From Botryosphaeria dothidea (taxonomy: Eukaryota > Ascomycota > Dothideomycetes > Botryosphaeriales > Botryosphaeriaceae): a stretch of 64,000 bases of DNA. A program made the position numbers and the translations under genes. The stretch is from positions 2,976,001-3,040,000 of the forward strand of contig WWBZ02000001.1 of assembly GCA_011503125.2 (NCBI GenBank). The letters run 5' to 3'. Below the pieces are notes generated by a model. It saw only the letters and a list, made by a program, of their open reading frames with translations, did not search any database and had not been told where the DNA came from. Shown in pieces: positions 23,511 to 35,241 of this stretch; the stretch's first letter is position 1; each line of letters opens with the position of its first letter.

Positions 23511-25386
23511 CTATATCCCTGCCATCCGGAAGTATGCGTCTCTCGTGATGGCCCTCATCTTCTTTCCATACACCATCATCGGGACTGTTGTGAGACAGAT
23601 CCCGAACGAAAGGCAGCCGACGCTTATGAACATGTTTCGCAACCCGATGCCTTCGATCCAAGGTGTCAGCGCGAAAACGATGACGGTGGCTATGGCGTTG
23701 CGCATGAATGTAACGCCGACAAGAGCATCTCCGATGAGCTACACCACAGATTAGCAAGTAGCAAAACGAGAAATTTGGGACAGCTTACTTCTCTGTAGCA
23801 ATCTGTGAGGTAGGTCAACGCGATTGTGCCCATCAGAGAGAAGGCGACACCAAAGATTGCGGTCCCAATGCAGGGGATAATCCAGTGCCTGCCCTTTTTT
23901 TTTTTTAAAAAAAAAAAGAATCAGTAAAATGAAACGATGACGTTGGAGCCAATCTTACATCCACCAAGCTGAACCCATACAAAAAAATGCTGAGCGGCGT
24001 CAACAGTATCCCGGGCAGGGCTATCCACAACCGCATTTCCGGCTCGAACACACCGTTGTTGCGTTGGGCCAAGCGGAGGATTAGCCAGTCGTTCATTGGT
24101 CCGCTGAACACCAGCCCGATAGTGGAGCCTATGAATGGCGGAAGGTTCAGAAGCCCGATTTGCATGGCGTCGAAATTGTACGGCGGCAAAGTAAAGTACG
24201 TTGACATTGTGGTGAGAATGACGGAAAACCAGGCCAGCAAGGACGCGTAGACAACCGCGACGTAGATGGCCGCCGGGAATCTGAAGAGGATGAGAGCGAA
24301 GCGGGAAATCATCTGGCGTATGCTCATCGGGTCTCCTGGCGTACGAGTGATGAGGGCAAAGCGTTGGCGAAGGCTCTTTCGTTGCAGCGGCCATTGCGCG
24401 TCATCAGGAGGCTCGACCATGTCTACCGGTTCTTCGGTGAGCTTTGTATCCTTCTTTGATGTGTCTCCCTTTCCAATACGATTCTCGACGTCGGCAGGCG
24501 GGTCCGTGGAGGCGGCCGTAAGTATGGGAGTATACTTGCTCTCCTCGTAGGCGAACGCAAAAAGGACCAAGTTGATACCGAGGAGTATGGCAGTCCACCA
24601 CCAAATCCAACGCCACCCTTGGTTGACAGCGCTAACACCAGCCGCTACAGGAGCAAGGAATGTACCGGTGGTCACCATAAGAATGTACAGGCCATTCATG
24701 GTTGCGCGCTGATGCACAAAGAAGAGGTCGGAAATAGTCATCTGCACGATTGCCTCGCTGACCGCTCCACCGAAGCCGGAGAAGACGTTGGTCAGGATTA
24801 AATCTGCCGTGGTCTGCATCTTCGCTTGCCATATGGCAGATGCCAGCATCGAGCAACAACTGAGCAAGTATATGGGTCGTCGGCCGTATTTGAGCGCGTA
24901 TGGGATAAGGAAGATGCATCCAACTGCGAGACCTGCGCAGTTGGCGGCAAAACTATTGTTGAGGTTCTCGTAGGAAATTCCAAGCTCGGTGTTAAGGTTT
25001 CCCCAGATAACAGTGCCGATGTCCAGTCTGCGCAAATAATCAGCCTCTCTACACCAAGAAAAACGAGCATAAACGGGGATGACTACATGACAAAAGCCAT
25101 GAGCGAGTAGAACAGGACAATGCTGAAGTTGATGCATTTCCGAGCGGTTGACCAGTTCTACAAATGCATTAGCTTGGGGCACATGGAGCTGCATACTGGG
25201 TACACTTACTAAAGGCTCATCTGGATCATTTGACGGCACCGGGTGGAGGTTCTTGGACACCTGGTGATTTGACACTATCGAATTAATCATTTTTCATATT
25301 CTGATAGAGATTTGAAACTTACAGTCTTCGAGCTTCAAAGTTCCTGGTGGCCACTCTTCAAGCGAAGGTGGGCTGAAGGATACCAT
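23511..25386 (-). CDS. MFS transporter (DHA1-like)
   Basis: Exons 25323-25386, 25210-25274, 25087-25157, 23959-25027, 23789-23893 and 23511-23738 give 533 residues. It is a 12-helix proton antiporter/symporter of the fungal plasma membrane. Start, EEWPPGTLKLED, HPVPSNDPDEPLNWS and ILDIGTVIWGNLN match the N-terminal and TM1 region of this subfamily. ALKYGRRPIYLLS is the loop 2-3 signature, and SEAIVQMTISDLFFVHQRATMNG covers TM4-5. TPGDPMSIRQ is the central-loop region, and HWIIPCIGTAIFG and LTYLTDCYRE lie in the C-terminal half. The 65-nt intron 4 is mostly a T-run followed by an A-run and ends in AAG, which alone keeps frame. Substrate unknown. It is divergent from an FAD-dependent oxidoreductase. 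Confidence 0.87.
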
Positions 25387-26340
25387 CGCGTACAGCAGTC
25401 GTTCAGGTAGACGAGAGAAAAAATAACGGTAGGTCCTGCGTCGTGTCGACGGTGTCTGCTGGGTCCATCATTTGTAGGTCTACAAGTGCAGCCGCCTCGA
25501 GCCTGATAAGGACAAATGCGGGGGTGAAGCAAAAGTGGGCGGGCTTTGTGCAGCCTATTTGCCAGCTCGTAAGCCAGCAGCCATCATGTTAATCGTCTCG
25601 ATGGTATATCATACAGCCGATTTCACAGCGCAAATACCATCTATTGGACGATAAGCTTGGCCTCATATCAAGAGACCGTGTTCTGTGCTATGGTTCATCA
25701 AGCCGCATGACCGTAACCCACATCCGGAAGCTCTATGCGACAAGCACTTAACCAAAGAAAAGCTCTACTTACTGATAGCAATTGACAGCCGAGTATTTGA
25801 ACTAAGATAAACAGACTTATTCAACACTTTTTTATGCTCCACCAAGCACACGTGAGCTCTGCTGAGTGTGCCTGTGTAACAAGAAACACCTGGGAGATAA
25901 GCAATACATCGGCAAGACTGTTATGGTGGAGACTAACCAGGCTTCGATGAAGAAAGGAAGGGTTCCTACTTCGACGCCTATTGTAGACTCAATGCCTTCA
26001 ATACCAAAACTGCCTAGTGAGCACTTCTGGATTTTCGTGAGTGAAGCCTTCGCGGAGAGGGATCATGAACCTGGGCGGGCGGAGGATTGTGACTTTTGGC
26101 TGGTTTTATCTGCCGATAGGCTCCCGCGGACCCCGCACATCCGCATTTGGCATGCATATCCGAGCGGCTACTAAAATTGACCGTCATCACGCGGAGACTA
26201 TCAAACACCATGGAAACTTCAATTCATTGACTTTATAAGTGCAACAATTCTTTCTCCCACCGATTCATTTTACTTCAGTCCGAAATACAGCCTCGAGTAG
26301 AGATTCGATCTATAAGGTGTTCTTTACAACAATTTGCATC
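25387..26340. promoter_or_regulatory. Shared promoter of MFS transporter and FAD oxidoreductase
   Basis: 954 bp between divergent start codons. HGATAR sites, the recognition sequence of fungal GATA factors such as AreA, occur at 25504-25509 (TGATAA), 25805-25810 (AGATAA) and 25895-25900 (AGATAA). This suggests nitrogen regulation but does not prove it. No gene seen. Confidence 0.45.
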
Positions 26341-27916
26341 ATGAGTACAGATGGTAAGCTCTCGGAAAGCCCCCAATGGCCTCCAGGTGACATTTGATTG
26401 ATTCTTTACAGGACTACTCCCAAGAATCGTCACCCGAATGGAGACCGATCCCGGTCTTCCTCACCACCAACCTACAACAGCATTCTGGCAGTCTCCCCCG
26501 CACCAGCTTGCCGATGCACGCTCCGAAAAGCTCCCGGAGAAAATGGGTATAGTGGTGATCGGCTCCGGAATTACCGCCTGCAGTCTTGTGAAAGCGCTTC
26601 TTGAAAAAGATCCAGAAGTCGACGTGCTCGTTTGCGAAGCCCGTGGCCTGACTAGCGGCGCCACCGGCCGCAACGGAGGTCACCTTGTGTCTTCAGCGGT
26701 GGCCGACTTTGCCTCTCTGCAAGAAGCTTTTGGGACAGAGACGGCGGTCAAGATTGCTTCTTTCACTTTGGCAAATGTCGAAAGAGTCTTCGAGGTTGCG
26801 AATGAATGCGGTCCGGAGGTCGAGGAAGCAGCTGAGATACGGCATTTGGACAAAGTCCTGGCATTGCGAGACGTCGATAAGTTGGAAAGGCTCAAAAAAT
26901 CCATGGAAGCCTTTGACAAGTACATGCCTGAGAAGTGGAAGGGACAGTGGAAGCTTGCAGATAAGTCTGAACTGGAACAGGTAAGTGTTCCCCCGGTGCA
27001 ACATGCCTACTGGGAGCACAATCACTGACCGCGCCAAAAGAAGTACAAACTCTGCAACATTGCAGGTGGCGGCTTCGGCAAAGCGGGAGCTCTATGGCCT
27101 TACCGTCTCATCACTCGTCTCTGGGCTCTTCTTCAAAAGAAACACGGCCAACGTCTGCGCATCGAAACTTGGACCCCTGTCAATTCCGTGTCGTCCACTT
27201 CTGAAGAAGAGTATCCATATCTTGTCGAGACCTCCCGTGGGAATGTCAAAGCGGCGAAGGTCATTTACTGCACTAACGGGCATACTGGACACCTTCTGCC
27301 TCTGTTACGAGGCAAAATATTCCCATTCCGCGGGACAATGACAGTCCAGGACTGCGGACCCGCTTTTCCCAAGCAAGGAGACAAGAGAGCCTTTAGCTTT
27401 TACGGTTCCGGAAACTTTGATGCCGAAAAAGGGGCTTTCGATCTGGGCCTCCACTACATGCAGCAGAACGCTCGGACCGGTGATGTCTTCATCGGCGGCG
27501 AGACAGAAGACATCAACGGCATCGTGAACAGTGACGACAGCCAGATCTCTTCGGGCTCTTTGGCCACGCTTAAGAGCACTCTCCCAACCGAGTTTGCTCC
27601 TGAAGTATGGAAGGACTCAGAGGGACCAAAGATCAAAAGCTCGTGGTCCGGAATCATGGGCTTCACCGCTGATGGTGTTCCACTGGTGGGCCGCTTGCCG
27701 AAAATAGCCACTGGACGCAATGAAGGTGGGGAGTGGATCGCAGCAGGTTTCAACGGATACGGGATGGCGAATTGCTGGCTGAGCGGTGAAGCAGTTGCTG
27801 GAATGATGCGAGACGAGTATGTGAGCGAATGGCTTCCGGAATGCTATTTGCCGACTCCAGAGAGACTGGAGCTTCTTGACGCGCCGAAGGCAGCACTTCA
27901 CTGGTTTTTGAAATGA
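26341..27916 (+). CDS. FAD-dependent amino-acid oxidase-type oxidoreductase (DAO fold)
   Basis: Exons 26341-26353, 26412-26980 and 27041-27916 give 485 residues. It belongs to the D-amino-acid oxidase/DadA superfamily, which oxidises C-N bonds with FAD. The Rossmann loop is MGIVVIGSGITACSLVKAL near residue 45, followed by VDVLVCEARGLTSGATGRNGGH, the usual FAD-contact stretch. C-terminal signatures are SSWSGIMGFTADGVPLVGRL and WIAAGFNGYGMANCWLSGEA. The first exon is only 13 nt; splicing yields MSTDGLLPRI. The second intron ends in AAG, set by frame. The position back to back with a transporter suggests import and oxidation of a nitrogenous substrate, which is inference. Confidence 0.9.
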
Positions 27917-28425
27917 AATAGATGGAAAGTCTGGCAATTCAAAGAAGCAAGGCTAACTGTTGGTAAGACAATGACGTATTTTGTAGAAAGCTGTGGTTTT
28001 CAGCTGGAAGGGAATTTTTAGCTGTATGTGTATGAAAACGAAGCGTCTAGAATATGGATATTTTCTGGTTTCGGCCTGGGCACGGCGATGCGAGATCTAG
28101 AGGTCATTATCGGTACGGCGTGGACCGGCAATATAGCTGTGAATAAGGTTCTACGCAATACGAAAATTACGAGCTCAAGACGCCTGATCCCTGGCTTCTG
28201 GAGCTTTAGTCGGGAGCTCGGGCGAATTGGCCATGCAGCACGGAAACATCGCTTCGCCCGTATTATTAAAATTAGACACGAGGTTGTGGCCCTGTGCAGT
28301 AACGAAACGGGGTAATAAGGAGTGATACCTCTACAGATATAAGCTCAGCGGATAGTCCGTCTGGCGTTCCCAGAAGCACAACAACCGTCGTTCGTTATTT
28401 TCACGTCCCGAATTCAACATTTGCC
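27917..28425 (+). other. Intergenic region
   Basis: About 510 bp with no supported gene. A weak TATA-like ATATAAG at 28338-28344 precedes the next start by about 85 bp. Confidence 0.45.
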
Positions 28426-28914
28426 ATGCATTTCACTACTGCTGCTGCGGCCATTACTGGCATTTCTTCACTCGTTGCCGGCGTTGCCGCTCAATCTTGC
28501 GAGAAGCCGAACCTCATGGTCGTCATTCATACCGGCAATTGCCCGAACAAGGAGACCATCACCACCCACGTCGTCGGTCAAAATGCCACCGAGGAACTCA
28601 AAGATAACCCTGTTCCGGCCGAGTCTACGTCTTTCTTTACTGTGCCCATCCCTTTCGAGGGTCGCATCTACATAACCGACAACACCACCTCCGCCGACGC
28701 TTCCGAGGTGCAAGGAATTGGCCTCAAAACCTACGAGGAGAAGTACAGCTGGGCGTTCGCCGCCATCGACGAGGAGAAGGGCAAGACCGTAATCGCCCCC
28801 GTCAAGGCCAATTTTGCGACTTTCCCGAAATGGCAGGCCATCGGCAGCGGTGCTTCCATCTCGAACTCTCGCACAGGCGACCCCTTGTACATCAACTACT
28901 GCGACTCCTACTAA
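28426..28914 (+). CDS. Small secreted protein, 162 aa, unknown function
   Basis: Single-exon gene. MHFTTAAAAITGISSLVAGVAA is a clear signal peptide with likely cleavage after Ala22. The mature part is acidic and Thr-rich, with only three cysteines (SCEKP, GNCPN and YINYCDSY). NATEEL and DNTTS are possible glycosylation sites. No family recognised. Size, signal and Cys fit a secreted effector or surface protein of the kind common in plant-associated or saprobic ascomycetes. That role is inference. Confidence 0.75.
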   Translation: MHFTTAAAAITGISSLVAGVAAQSCEKPNLMVVIHTGNCPNKETITTHVVGQNATEELKDNPVPAESTSFFTVPIPFEGRIYITDNTTSADASEVQGIGLKTYEEKYSWAFAAIDEEKGKTVIAPVKANFATFPKWQAIGSGASISNSRTGDPLYINYCDSY

Positions 28915-29113
28915 AGGGGAGAATGTGGCTACTGGAATGTAAATAAAGATTAGATGAATGGAAATCGCGCGTGGATGTTGCATGAAACACCAAGGAAAAA
29001 TACGGGTGTCTGAGAACTTCGGCATGATGGAAAATATATCACGAACTAGTCCTACGATTTTTGCTTCAGTACACCCCTCAATCACATCCGCATCTTCTTC
29101 GATCTTCTCCGTG

Positions 29114-29494
29114 TCAACTCAATAAACTGAGAAACCCCTTCTTGAGTTTCTCATAGCGCCTTGGATCTAGCATTCCTTTAGACAACCACACAGCAACATC
29201 ATACAGCATAAAGTCGCCATAATCCTTGGCTTCGAAAGTAACAGGAGTTGACCCGGCGCTTGCATCCGCGCCTTCTTGATTGTCCTCAACCACGGAATCA
29301 ACATCATCAGAGTCATCCTGAGAATGAAATTCCGCATTGGGTGAGCCATGACTGGAGGCTCCTGATGAGCAGTCATCTCCACTGCCGTCTTCACTTGCGC
29401 TGGTGGACGAATCTGCGTCTGATTCATCACCGACAGCTTCCTCGATGCGTGCCCAGATGAAGTCCACAATCTCGGAGAAGCCGAATCTGCTCAT
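29114..29494 (-). CDS. Acidic hypothetical protein, possibly 3' exon of a longer gene
   Basis: 126-codon frame starting MSRFGFSEIVDFIWARIEEA, with a long Ser/Asp/Glu stretch in the middle and a non-acidic end (DYGDFMLYDVAVWLSKGML, then RRYEKLKKGFL). The hydrophobic/aromatic ends suggest a real protein. A second open frame on the same strand, 29518-29853 (starting MAVSSSTECAENTFLKSGHF), lies just upstream, and CTTATAG before 29515 could be an acceptor, so both may belong to one spliced gene. I could not settle a model. No family recognised. Confidence 0.4.
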   Translation of the reverse strand: MSRFGFSEIVDFIWARIEEAVGDESDADSSTSASEDGSGDDCSSGASSHGSPNAEFHSQDDSDDVDSVVEDNQEGADASAGSTPVTFEAKDYGDFMLYDVAVWLSKGMLDPRRYEKLKKGFLSLLS

Positions 29495-30181
29495 GCATGT
29501 GAGCTCCAGAGCGGTGACTATAAGAGAATTCCGCGTGATAGCGCAGGCACGCCGGCTTGCTTCCTCAGGGCCGATTCCGTTGTCAGTCTGCGAGCCCGGG
29601 TCTTGCTGCTTGAAAGGAGTCTTCGAGAGTCGAGAAACTGTATCTTGGTAGACCGTGCGGTAAAACTAAAGGTCCTCTGGAGAGTCTGTAGGAGGGCAAC
29701 ATCCTCCCTTGACACCGTGGTGGTGTGGGCGGACAAGATCTTCTGCCTTACGCCGCGCGCTTGATCATGTAGCAGCTCAGCGGCTACGACTTCAAAGTGA
29801 CCTGATTTTAGGAAAGTGTTCTCCGCACACTCCGTCGAGCTACTGACAGCCAAGTGCTTATGCGGCGCAGTAATGCTTCAGAATCATCCCGGTACGACAC
29901 AAGTATCTTGAAGTAATTGGTTTTGAGAATATCATGAGGCACAGGAAAATCTCATACCATACTCACCGTGGCCTTGTTTCTCATGCAATCACAATTAGCA
30001 ACAGACGACTTCGTGCGGCGTAGCAGAGCGTCGTCCTTGTATTGATATACAGCAAACATCTCTGTCCCGTAACAGCTTCATAATCACAGCACAGATCACC
30101 ATCAACTCTTTCTAATCCCCTTTGAGTCAATTAACTACCTCGCACGCAACTATACCTCAAGCCTTGACGCAACTAACCATC

Positions 30182-30505
30182 ATGGCCGTTGTTATGAGTG
30201 CTTTTCGAATGCCTACGACGGTTAGCATCACTGATGAGCACATGGCTGGCCGACACGTACTTCTGCTCACTGATTATTCTCACTGTAGCTCCTACGGTCA
30301 CGCATTTGTATCCTGCTGCTTGAAGCAAGGGCAAGTTGTTATATGCGAGAAACACTACGCTCTTCACTTCCTAAAAGCTGAGTGCGTCACGTGTAAGTCT
30401 GAAAGGTTAGCGCAAGAAAGGAACGCCAGGAAAGAAAAAGAGGGAGAGAATGAGGCTAGAAACAAGGAAAGTAAAGGTGAAAAGGTTAAAAATAAGAAGA
30501 AATGA
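30182..30505 (+). CDS. Small Cys/His-containing hypothetical protein
   Basis: 107 residues from the ATG at 30182 (CATC ATG GCC). It carries CSSYGHAFVSCC, then VICEKHYALHFLKAECVTCK, so several Cys/His could bind a metal. The C-terminus is a highly charged Lys/Glu tail ending KNKKK. No family recognised. The charged tail and the absence of introns leave open that this is a chance frame. Confidence 0.35.
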   Translation: MAVVMSAFRMPTTVSITDEHMAGRHVLLLTDYSHCSSYGHAFVSCCLKQGQVVICEKHYALHFLKAECVTCKSERLAQERNARKEKEGENEARNKESKGEKVKNKKK

Positions 30506-30856
30506 ATGATCTGTACGTACGTGGTTTGAATGCACATTTAGTTCCTTCTGTATACAGACCGAGGAGGATCTTAGTAACGATATGTGATGTTTGAATTCAT
30601 GGGGAGGATGTGCGATACAACTCAAAGGACAAAGTGACAAAAACAAAAACCTCGACAAGCGCAGCTGCGATAGCGATGAGACTGAAAGCGTCCAGCCTCA
30701 CCACGCATCACGACCCAAGCTTATACGGCCCCTTCTGCTTCTCCTGCTCCTCAGGGAGAACCGGCAGTCTCTTATCCGGGGGGGTACTCGGCACCCTATC
30801 GACCGGAAATCAGCAACCCACCAAAAAAAAAAAAAAACACAAGAACGGGGCAAAAC
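30506..30856. other. Intergenic region between convergent genes
   Basis: 351 bp. It contains a run of about 15 A at 30823-30837, just downstream (in minus-strand terms) of the next gene's stop. Nothing else seen. Confidence 0.45.
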
Positions 30857-32110
30857 TTACTGATCCTTCCGCACCTCCCCATACGCACTCAACTCGCTCG
30901 CAACCCTCAACCTCCCCTGCCCGCCCCGCCCCTCCTGCCACGGCTCAAACACGCCCCCCGCTCCACCCCTCCCATCCGGTGTCCACGGCGGCGGCGGACT
31001 GACCACGTACCCGCCGCCCTCGCTGCCCGGCCTCGACCACGCCCTCCCGCCGTCCACGAACACCCCGTCGATCGTGCTGCCCGGCAGCTCCGGCACGGCC
31101 GCCCGCGGCGTGAGCGGGCTGCGGGGCGTGGTGCCGAGGCTGGTGAGGTCGGGCTCGCTGGTGGGGCTGAGGCCGTCGTCGTCGTTGTTGTTTTGGTCTC
31201 TGTGTGCGCGGCGCCTGCGCAGGCGGCGGAGCGACCAGATGGCCATGCCGACGAGGGCGAAGCAGGCGAGAACGCCGATGACGATGCCGGCGATGGCGCC
31301 GCTGGAGGCGGAGTCCTTGGTTGGAGAAGATGAGGCAGGGGCGGAGGAGGAGGTCGCGGTCGCGGCGTTGAAGGAGGAGATGCTGGAGCCTTGCGGGAGG
31401 GCTTCGCCGGGGCTGAGGGCGAGCGTGGTGGCGGCGGCAGCGCGTTTTTGGACGGAAATTTGAGAGGGGTCGGCCTGAAGGGGTTATGAGTCTATGGGAG
31501 TTTGGCAGGGGGAGGGGAAGAGGGGAGGAAACGGACTGGGTTTATTACTCCGACCATTTGATGGTCGATGCAGGCGCCGGGTGCGCTGTTGTAGAAGAAG
31601 AGGGGTGTTACGCGGTTTATGACCATGTAGAATGCTGGCTGAGTGCTCGTATTAGTATGCGGCAGACGAGGGACACTTGGATAGGAGACTTACAAGTTCT
31701 GAGATGTTGACCTGAGCCAGATTCGCCACGATGGGCTTGAAACCTGACCAAAATCCCAGACCGGACTTGCTTCCACCCGTGAGTCCATAGGGCACACATG
31801 GATATCCGAGCTCGGATCGAGCCACCGAGTTATTTGTCGGCCAGAACTCGAACTTGACGACATCTCCAACTTGTGCTGTGATGTTCTCTGGTACGAACAG
31901 ATTCTGAACCCTATTGACCGTGATTGTCGTTGTAGCAGGAGGGCGCGTGGTCGATGTTCTAGATCCACCGGTCGCAGCTGACACATCCTTGGACGTGGTC
32001 GTGGTTTGAGGAAGCGTTGTTCCAATGATGGTGACATCGTCCTGAGCCGAGACGAGTGCGCGAAGGTATGCCAGCACCAACGCAATAGCTGTGAGGAATA
32101 GCGCGACCAT
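30857..32110 (-). CDS. Membrane-anchored extracellular cupredoxin-like protein
   Basis: Exons 31694-32110, 31537-31638 and 30857-31474 give 378 residues. A signal peptide (MVALFLTAIALVLAYLRALVSA) is followed by a Thr/Ser-rich linker. Then comes a beta-rich domain (LFVPENITAQVGDVVKFEFW, VPYGLTGGSKSG) with the ending expected of a cupredoxin, FYNSAPGACIDHQMVGVINP; Cys, His and Met are in position for a copper site. A Ser/Ala-rich stalk precedes one transmembrane helix (AIAGIVIGVLACFALVGMAI) and an Arg-rich stop-transfer (RRLRRRR), then a Pro/Gly-rich cytosolic tail. It is probably a cell-surface protein. In-frame upstream ATGs exist (for example 32161), but 32110 places the signal peptide first. 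Confidence 0.82.
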
Positions 32111-32520
32111 GTCTGAGGATATCTTTGATGAAGTACCAGGTGTTTCGGGGATCAAGGTCATATTGGTGACCCGGTACAGTGGCGAAAGGAACAAGAGACA
32201 AAGAGACAACCACGCAATCACGTTGACTTAAAACTCATGCCACGTGCGTGATGCCTCTGAGCTAGTGGCTTTCATGTCTCGGCAGAGAGACAAAGGACGT
32301 GCCAATAAGGGAAAAGCTCATACTGTGGGTATGACGAGCATGGAAAAAAGGGATTCAAAAGACACAAGGCGTTTCAAGAAAGACACAAAATCAAGACAGA
32401 ACGATCCAGAATGGACACCTTTCTTTTTCACGACTCTATTCCTGCTGCGCGTAAGCGCCCTATGAACAGCCTCGGAACCCGAAACTGCCATAATTGACGT
32501 AACCCGACAGATACGAGACT
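32111..32520. other. Intergenic region
   Basis: About 410 bp between the cupredoxin-like gene's start and the stop of the next minus-strand gene. No supported feature. Confidence 0.45.
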
Positions 32521-34209
32521 CTACGAAGATTTCTGAGATGCGTCGACAACAAAAGTACCTTCCGGCGGCGTTCCCGGCTGTGTTTCGCCATCCACTGACT
32601 CTGCCTTGAGTTTTCGCTGTTTCCTATTCATTCAGTCAGCATTGCAACCATAGTTATTCTATCTGCTACTTACTCCTCTCTGTTATGTAGATGACGCACA
32701 ACGAAAGTCATCAAAACAGTAGCAACCGTGCTTGCCGCGACGAACGGGTAACCCTTATGGAATCTGGGAGCCTCAACTGTCTTGAATACCAGTAACGGTG
32801 TCCACGCCGTCGTACTTTGCGAAACCGCATTCATGGTAATTAGCATGAACGAGCGCTCGTCCGGGTTGTGGCGCATGATGTCGTTCGCCCAGCCGTACAG
32901 CACGGATGACATGGCCACCGAGGAATAAATTGTGTTAAAGGCGAACCACTTGGCCGATTCAGGTACATCCCAGACCGAGAGGATGATGGCGCCGATCAGA
33001 TTCCAAGTGTATGAGAGCGTGATAGCACCTGCGCGGCCGAGGAACAGATCTGCACCAAAACAGATGAAGAGGACGTAGAAGATTCCGATGGCCGGTGCGG
33101 TGGAACCGAGTTGGTTGACCTTGGACGAATCGAAGCGCTTCAAACTCTTGATCCAGAGGAGATATCCGCCGGACGAGGTGTTGATACTGGAATTCCAGAA
33201 AAAGATGTCCCAAAGAACGAGCACATACAACTTCCAGCTCATGAACACATTCTTGACGGTGCGCCAGGTCAGTTGTCCGCTGTGACGTGGGCCATCCTTT
33301 TCCAGGCGCCTTTTCGCGAGCTCGATGTCGTGATCTTTGAGGACAAATTTGTTGGGCATGTCCGGCGTGCCAGGGAAGACGAAAATACCGACGAGACCAA
33401 AGAAGAAGGTAATGCACGAGCACTGAGGGCATCTCGTCAGCTGACCTTTCTTTAGCAGAGGATATGAGTTTGCTGACGATGATGTACATCCAACGCCAAC
33501 CCGAGAGGCCTTTTACGCCTTCAAGTGTGCTCGTAGCAGCGCTGGTGATGAGACCCGCAGTCAACGTTCCAAGGGTCAATCCGACATAGAATACTCCTCC
33601 TCTACGTCCTAACTCATGGCCACGGTACCATGCGCCAAAAACGTAATGGACTCCTGGGAAATAAGCACTCTGTGGGATTCGTCAGCGTGAGAAAAATAGA
33701 GCAGAAGTCTAAAATCTCCGACAAACCTCAAAAAATCCGATCAGAAATCTATAAGCCATCAGTTCCGAGTAGCCCTGGGAACGATACTGCAAAAGGGTGA
33801 AGACGCCCCATGCGATATCCATGCCAGGGAGCAACCAATGCATGCGGATCTTCGTGAACAGCCAAGCAAAAGGTATCTGCCCCACGACAGCCCCAACGGT
33901 GTAGATCGTCTGCAAGTGGACCAATTCGTTGCCGTGGAAGCCCAATTCATCAGAGAGACCCGCGACGTATGCATTGTCTTTGTGCTATGTCAGCCCGCTG
34001 CCGCTTTGCCATGGAGGAACGCCCTTACTGATGTTTGCCTGGTCCAGATACTTTACCCAGTAGACCACGAATGCATACGGCACAATCAGCATGTCCAGCT
34101 TGAGGATCAACTTCCGCTCCTCAGGCGTGTCATCATCCGCAAACCAGTCATACCAGTGCTTTGCGCGCTGAGGCACGATGGACGGCACGACTGACGGCAC
34201 CGAAACCAT
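32521..34209 (-). CDS. DAL5-family MFS permease (anion:cation symporter)
   Basis: Exons 34029-34209, 33727-33977, 33478-33669, 32674-33422 and 32521-32623 give 491 residues. It belongs to the allantoate/DAL5 family (TC 2.A.1.14), plasma-membrane importers of ureido acids, vitamins, sulfonates and similar anions. Evidence: YVVYWVKYLDQANI-like TM1 (here FVVYWVKYLDQANI), TIYTVGAVVGQIPFAWLFTKIR, YRFLIGFFE|SAYFPGVHYVFGAWY across an exon junction, GLSGWRWMYII, FVFPGTPDMP and VLYGWANDIMRHNPDERSF. The last is the family's TM10 region. The last exon adds a short charged tail. Intron 1 ends in AAG; intron 3 has a GTCAGC donor. Substrate not predictable. Confidence 0.9.
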
Positions 34210-35241
34210 GACTGAAGACGGAACTTGCTTGTGATTGAATGAAATGGCAGTGGCACAAGCAAGGTGCAAGAAATCCTTCCGCTCTTCAAGGCACGGGTGT
34301 ATTATCCTACTTACGACACCACCCTGCAGGAAGCAGAAAAATCCCGGGTGAGAGGGAGCAACTCATCGCTCCACCCTAACGCGCCATCATCTGCGGCGGC
34401 GGCCATGGAAGCGCTAGACGGGGGCGGGTCGAGGGTCGGAACGTGCAAAGAAGATAGGGCGGACGAGTTCGGGATGCCCACTGTAACGGCAAGACGACAG
34501 TCAATCCCGAGCTCCATGCCTGTGCCGATCGAGTCAGGTAGCCATGCGCTGCAGCAGTTGTGTGAGGAATGGCTTGTTGAGAAGCGACCCTATTGCTTTT
34601 CGGGTAATTCGCCATCTCTCCCAGTAAGCACACAATGGCAGGCCGGCAGTTGCCAAGCGGCGGCGCGAACAACGATCAAGTAACCCCAAGAACGGGTGGG
34701 TCGGACAAGGCTAGACCGTGCCAAAGCTTGCACCTTGCATAAGCTGTCTGGGCCATCACTTGCGCGTACAGGAACTGGGTGGGTGATGAGTGGTCGGTGA
34801 ATCCGGCAACCATTTGGGTTTCCCGTAGGGCTGCGACGATTGCCGACGGGATGGTTCGTAGCCTCGAATCTAGCTGCAACAATGGACTGACTCTCTCAGA
34901 TATCTACAGACGCCTCGGTGCAAGCCGCGTGTCGTGTCGAAGTGTTTTACTGTGCGATTTGCCGCCGTTGACGCTGCAGTATATCGTCGGGAATCCCTCG
35001 TGCGCGCGACAAGGCGCCATTCTATGGGAGGCGTCAGTAGCGCAGCTGGCGAAATCTTGTCCGCACCACCGTCATGCCACTTCGCAAACAAATTTTCTCG
35101 TGCAAAGCAAAATAGGGTATCGCAATTCGAGGCTGCCAGTACCCAGGACCCACATCGACGTCTACCTGACTCTCAACACCATAACCGAAATCTAATCAGC
35201 TTTCCGCTCGACCGAGGGCGCATAACGAAGGAACACCTGTC
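34210..35241. other. Intergenic region
   Basis: About 1.0 kb upstream of the DAL5-type gene and downstream of the following minus-strand gene. Only short unconvincing frames; no repeat or RNA gene found. Confidence 0.45.
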
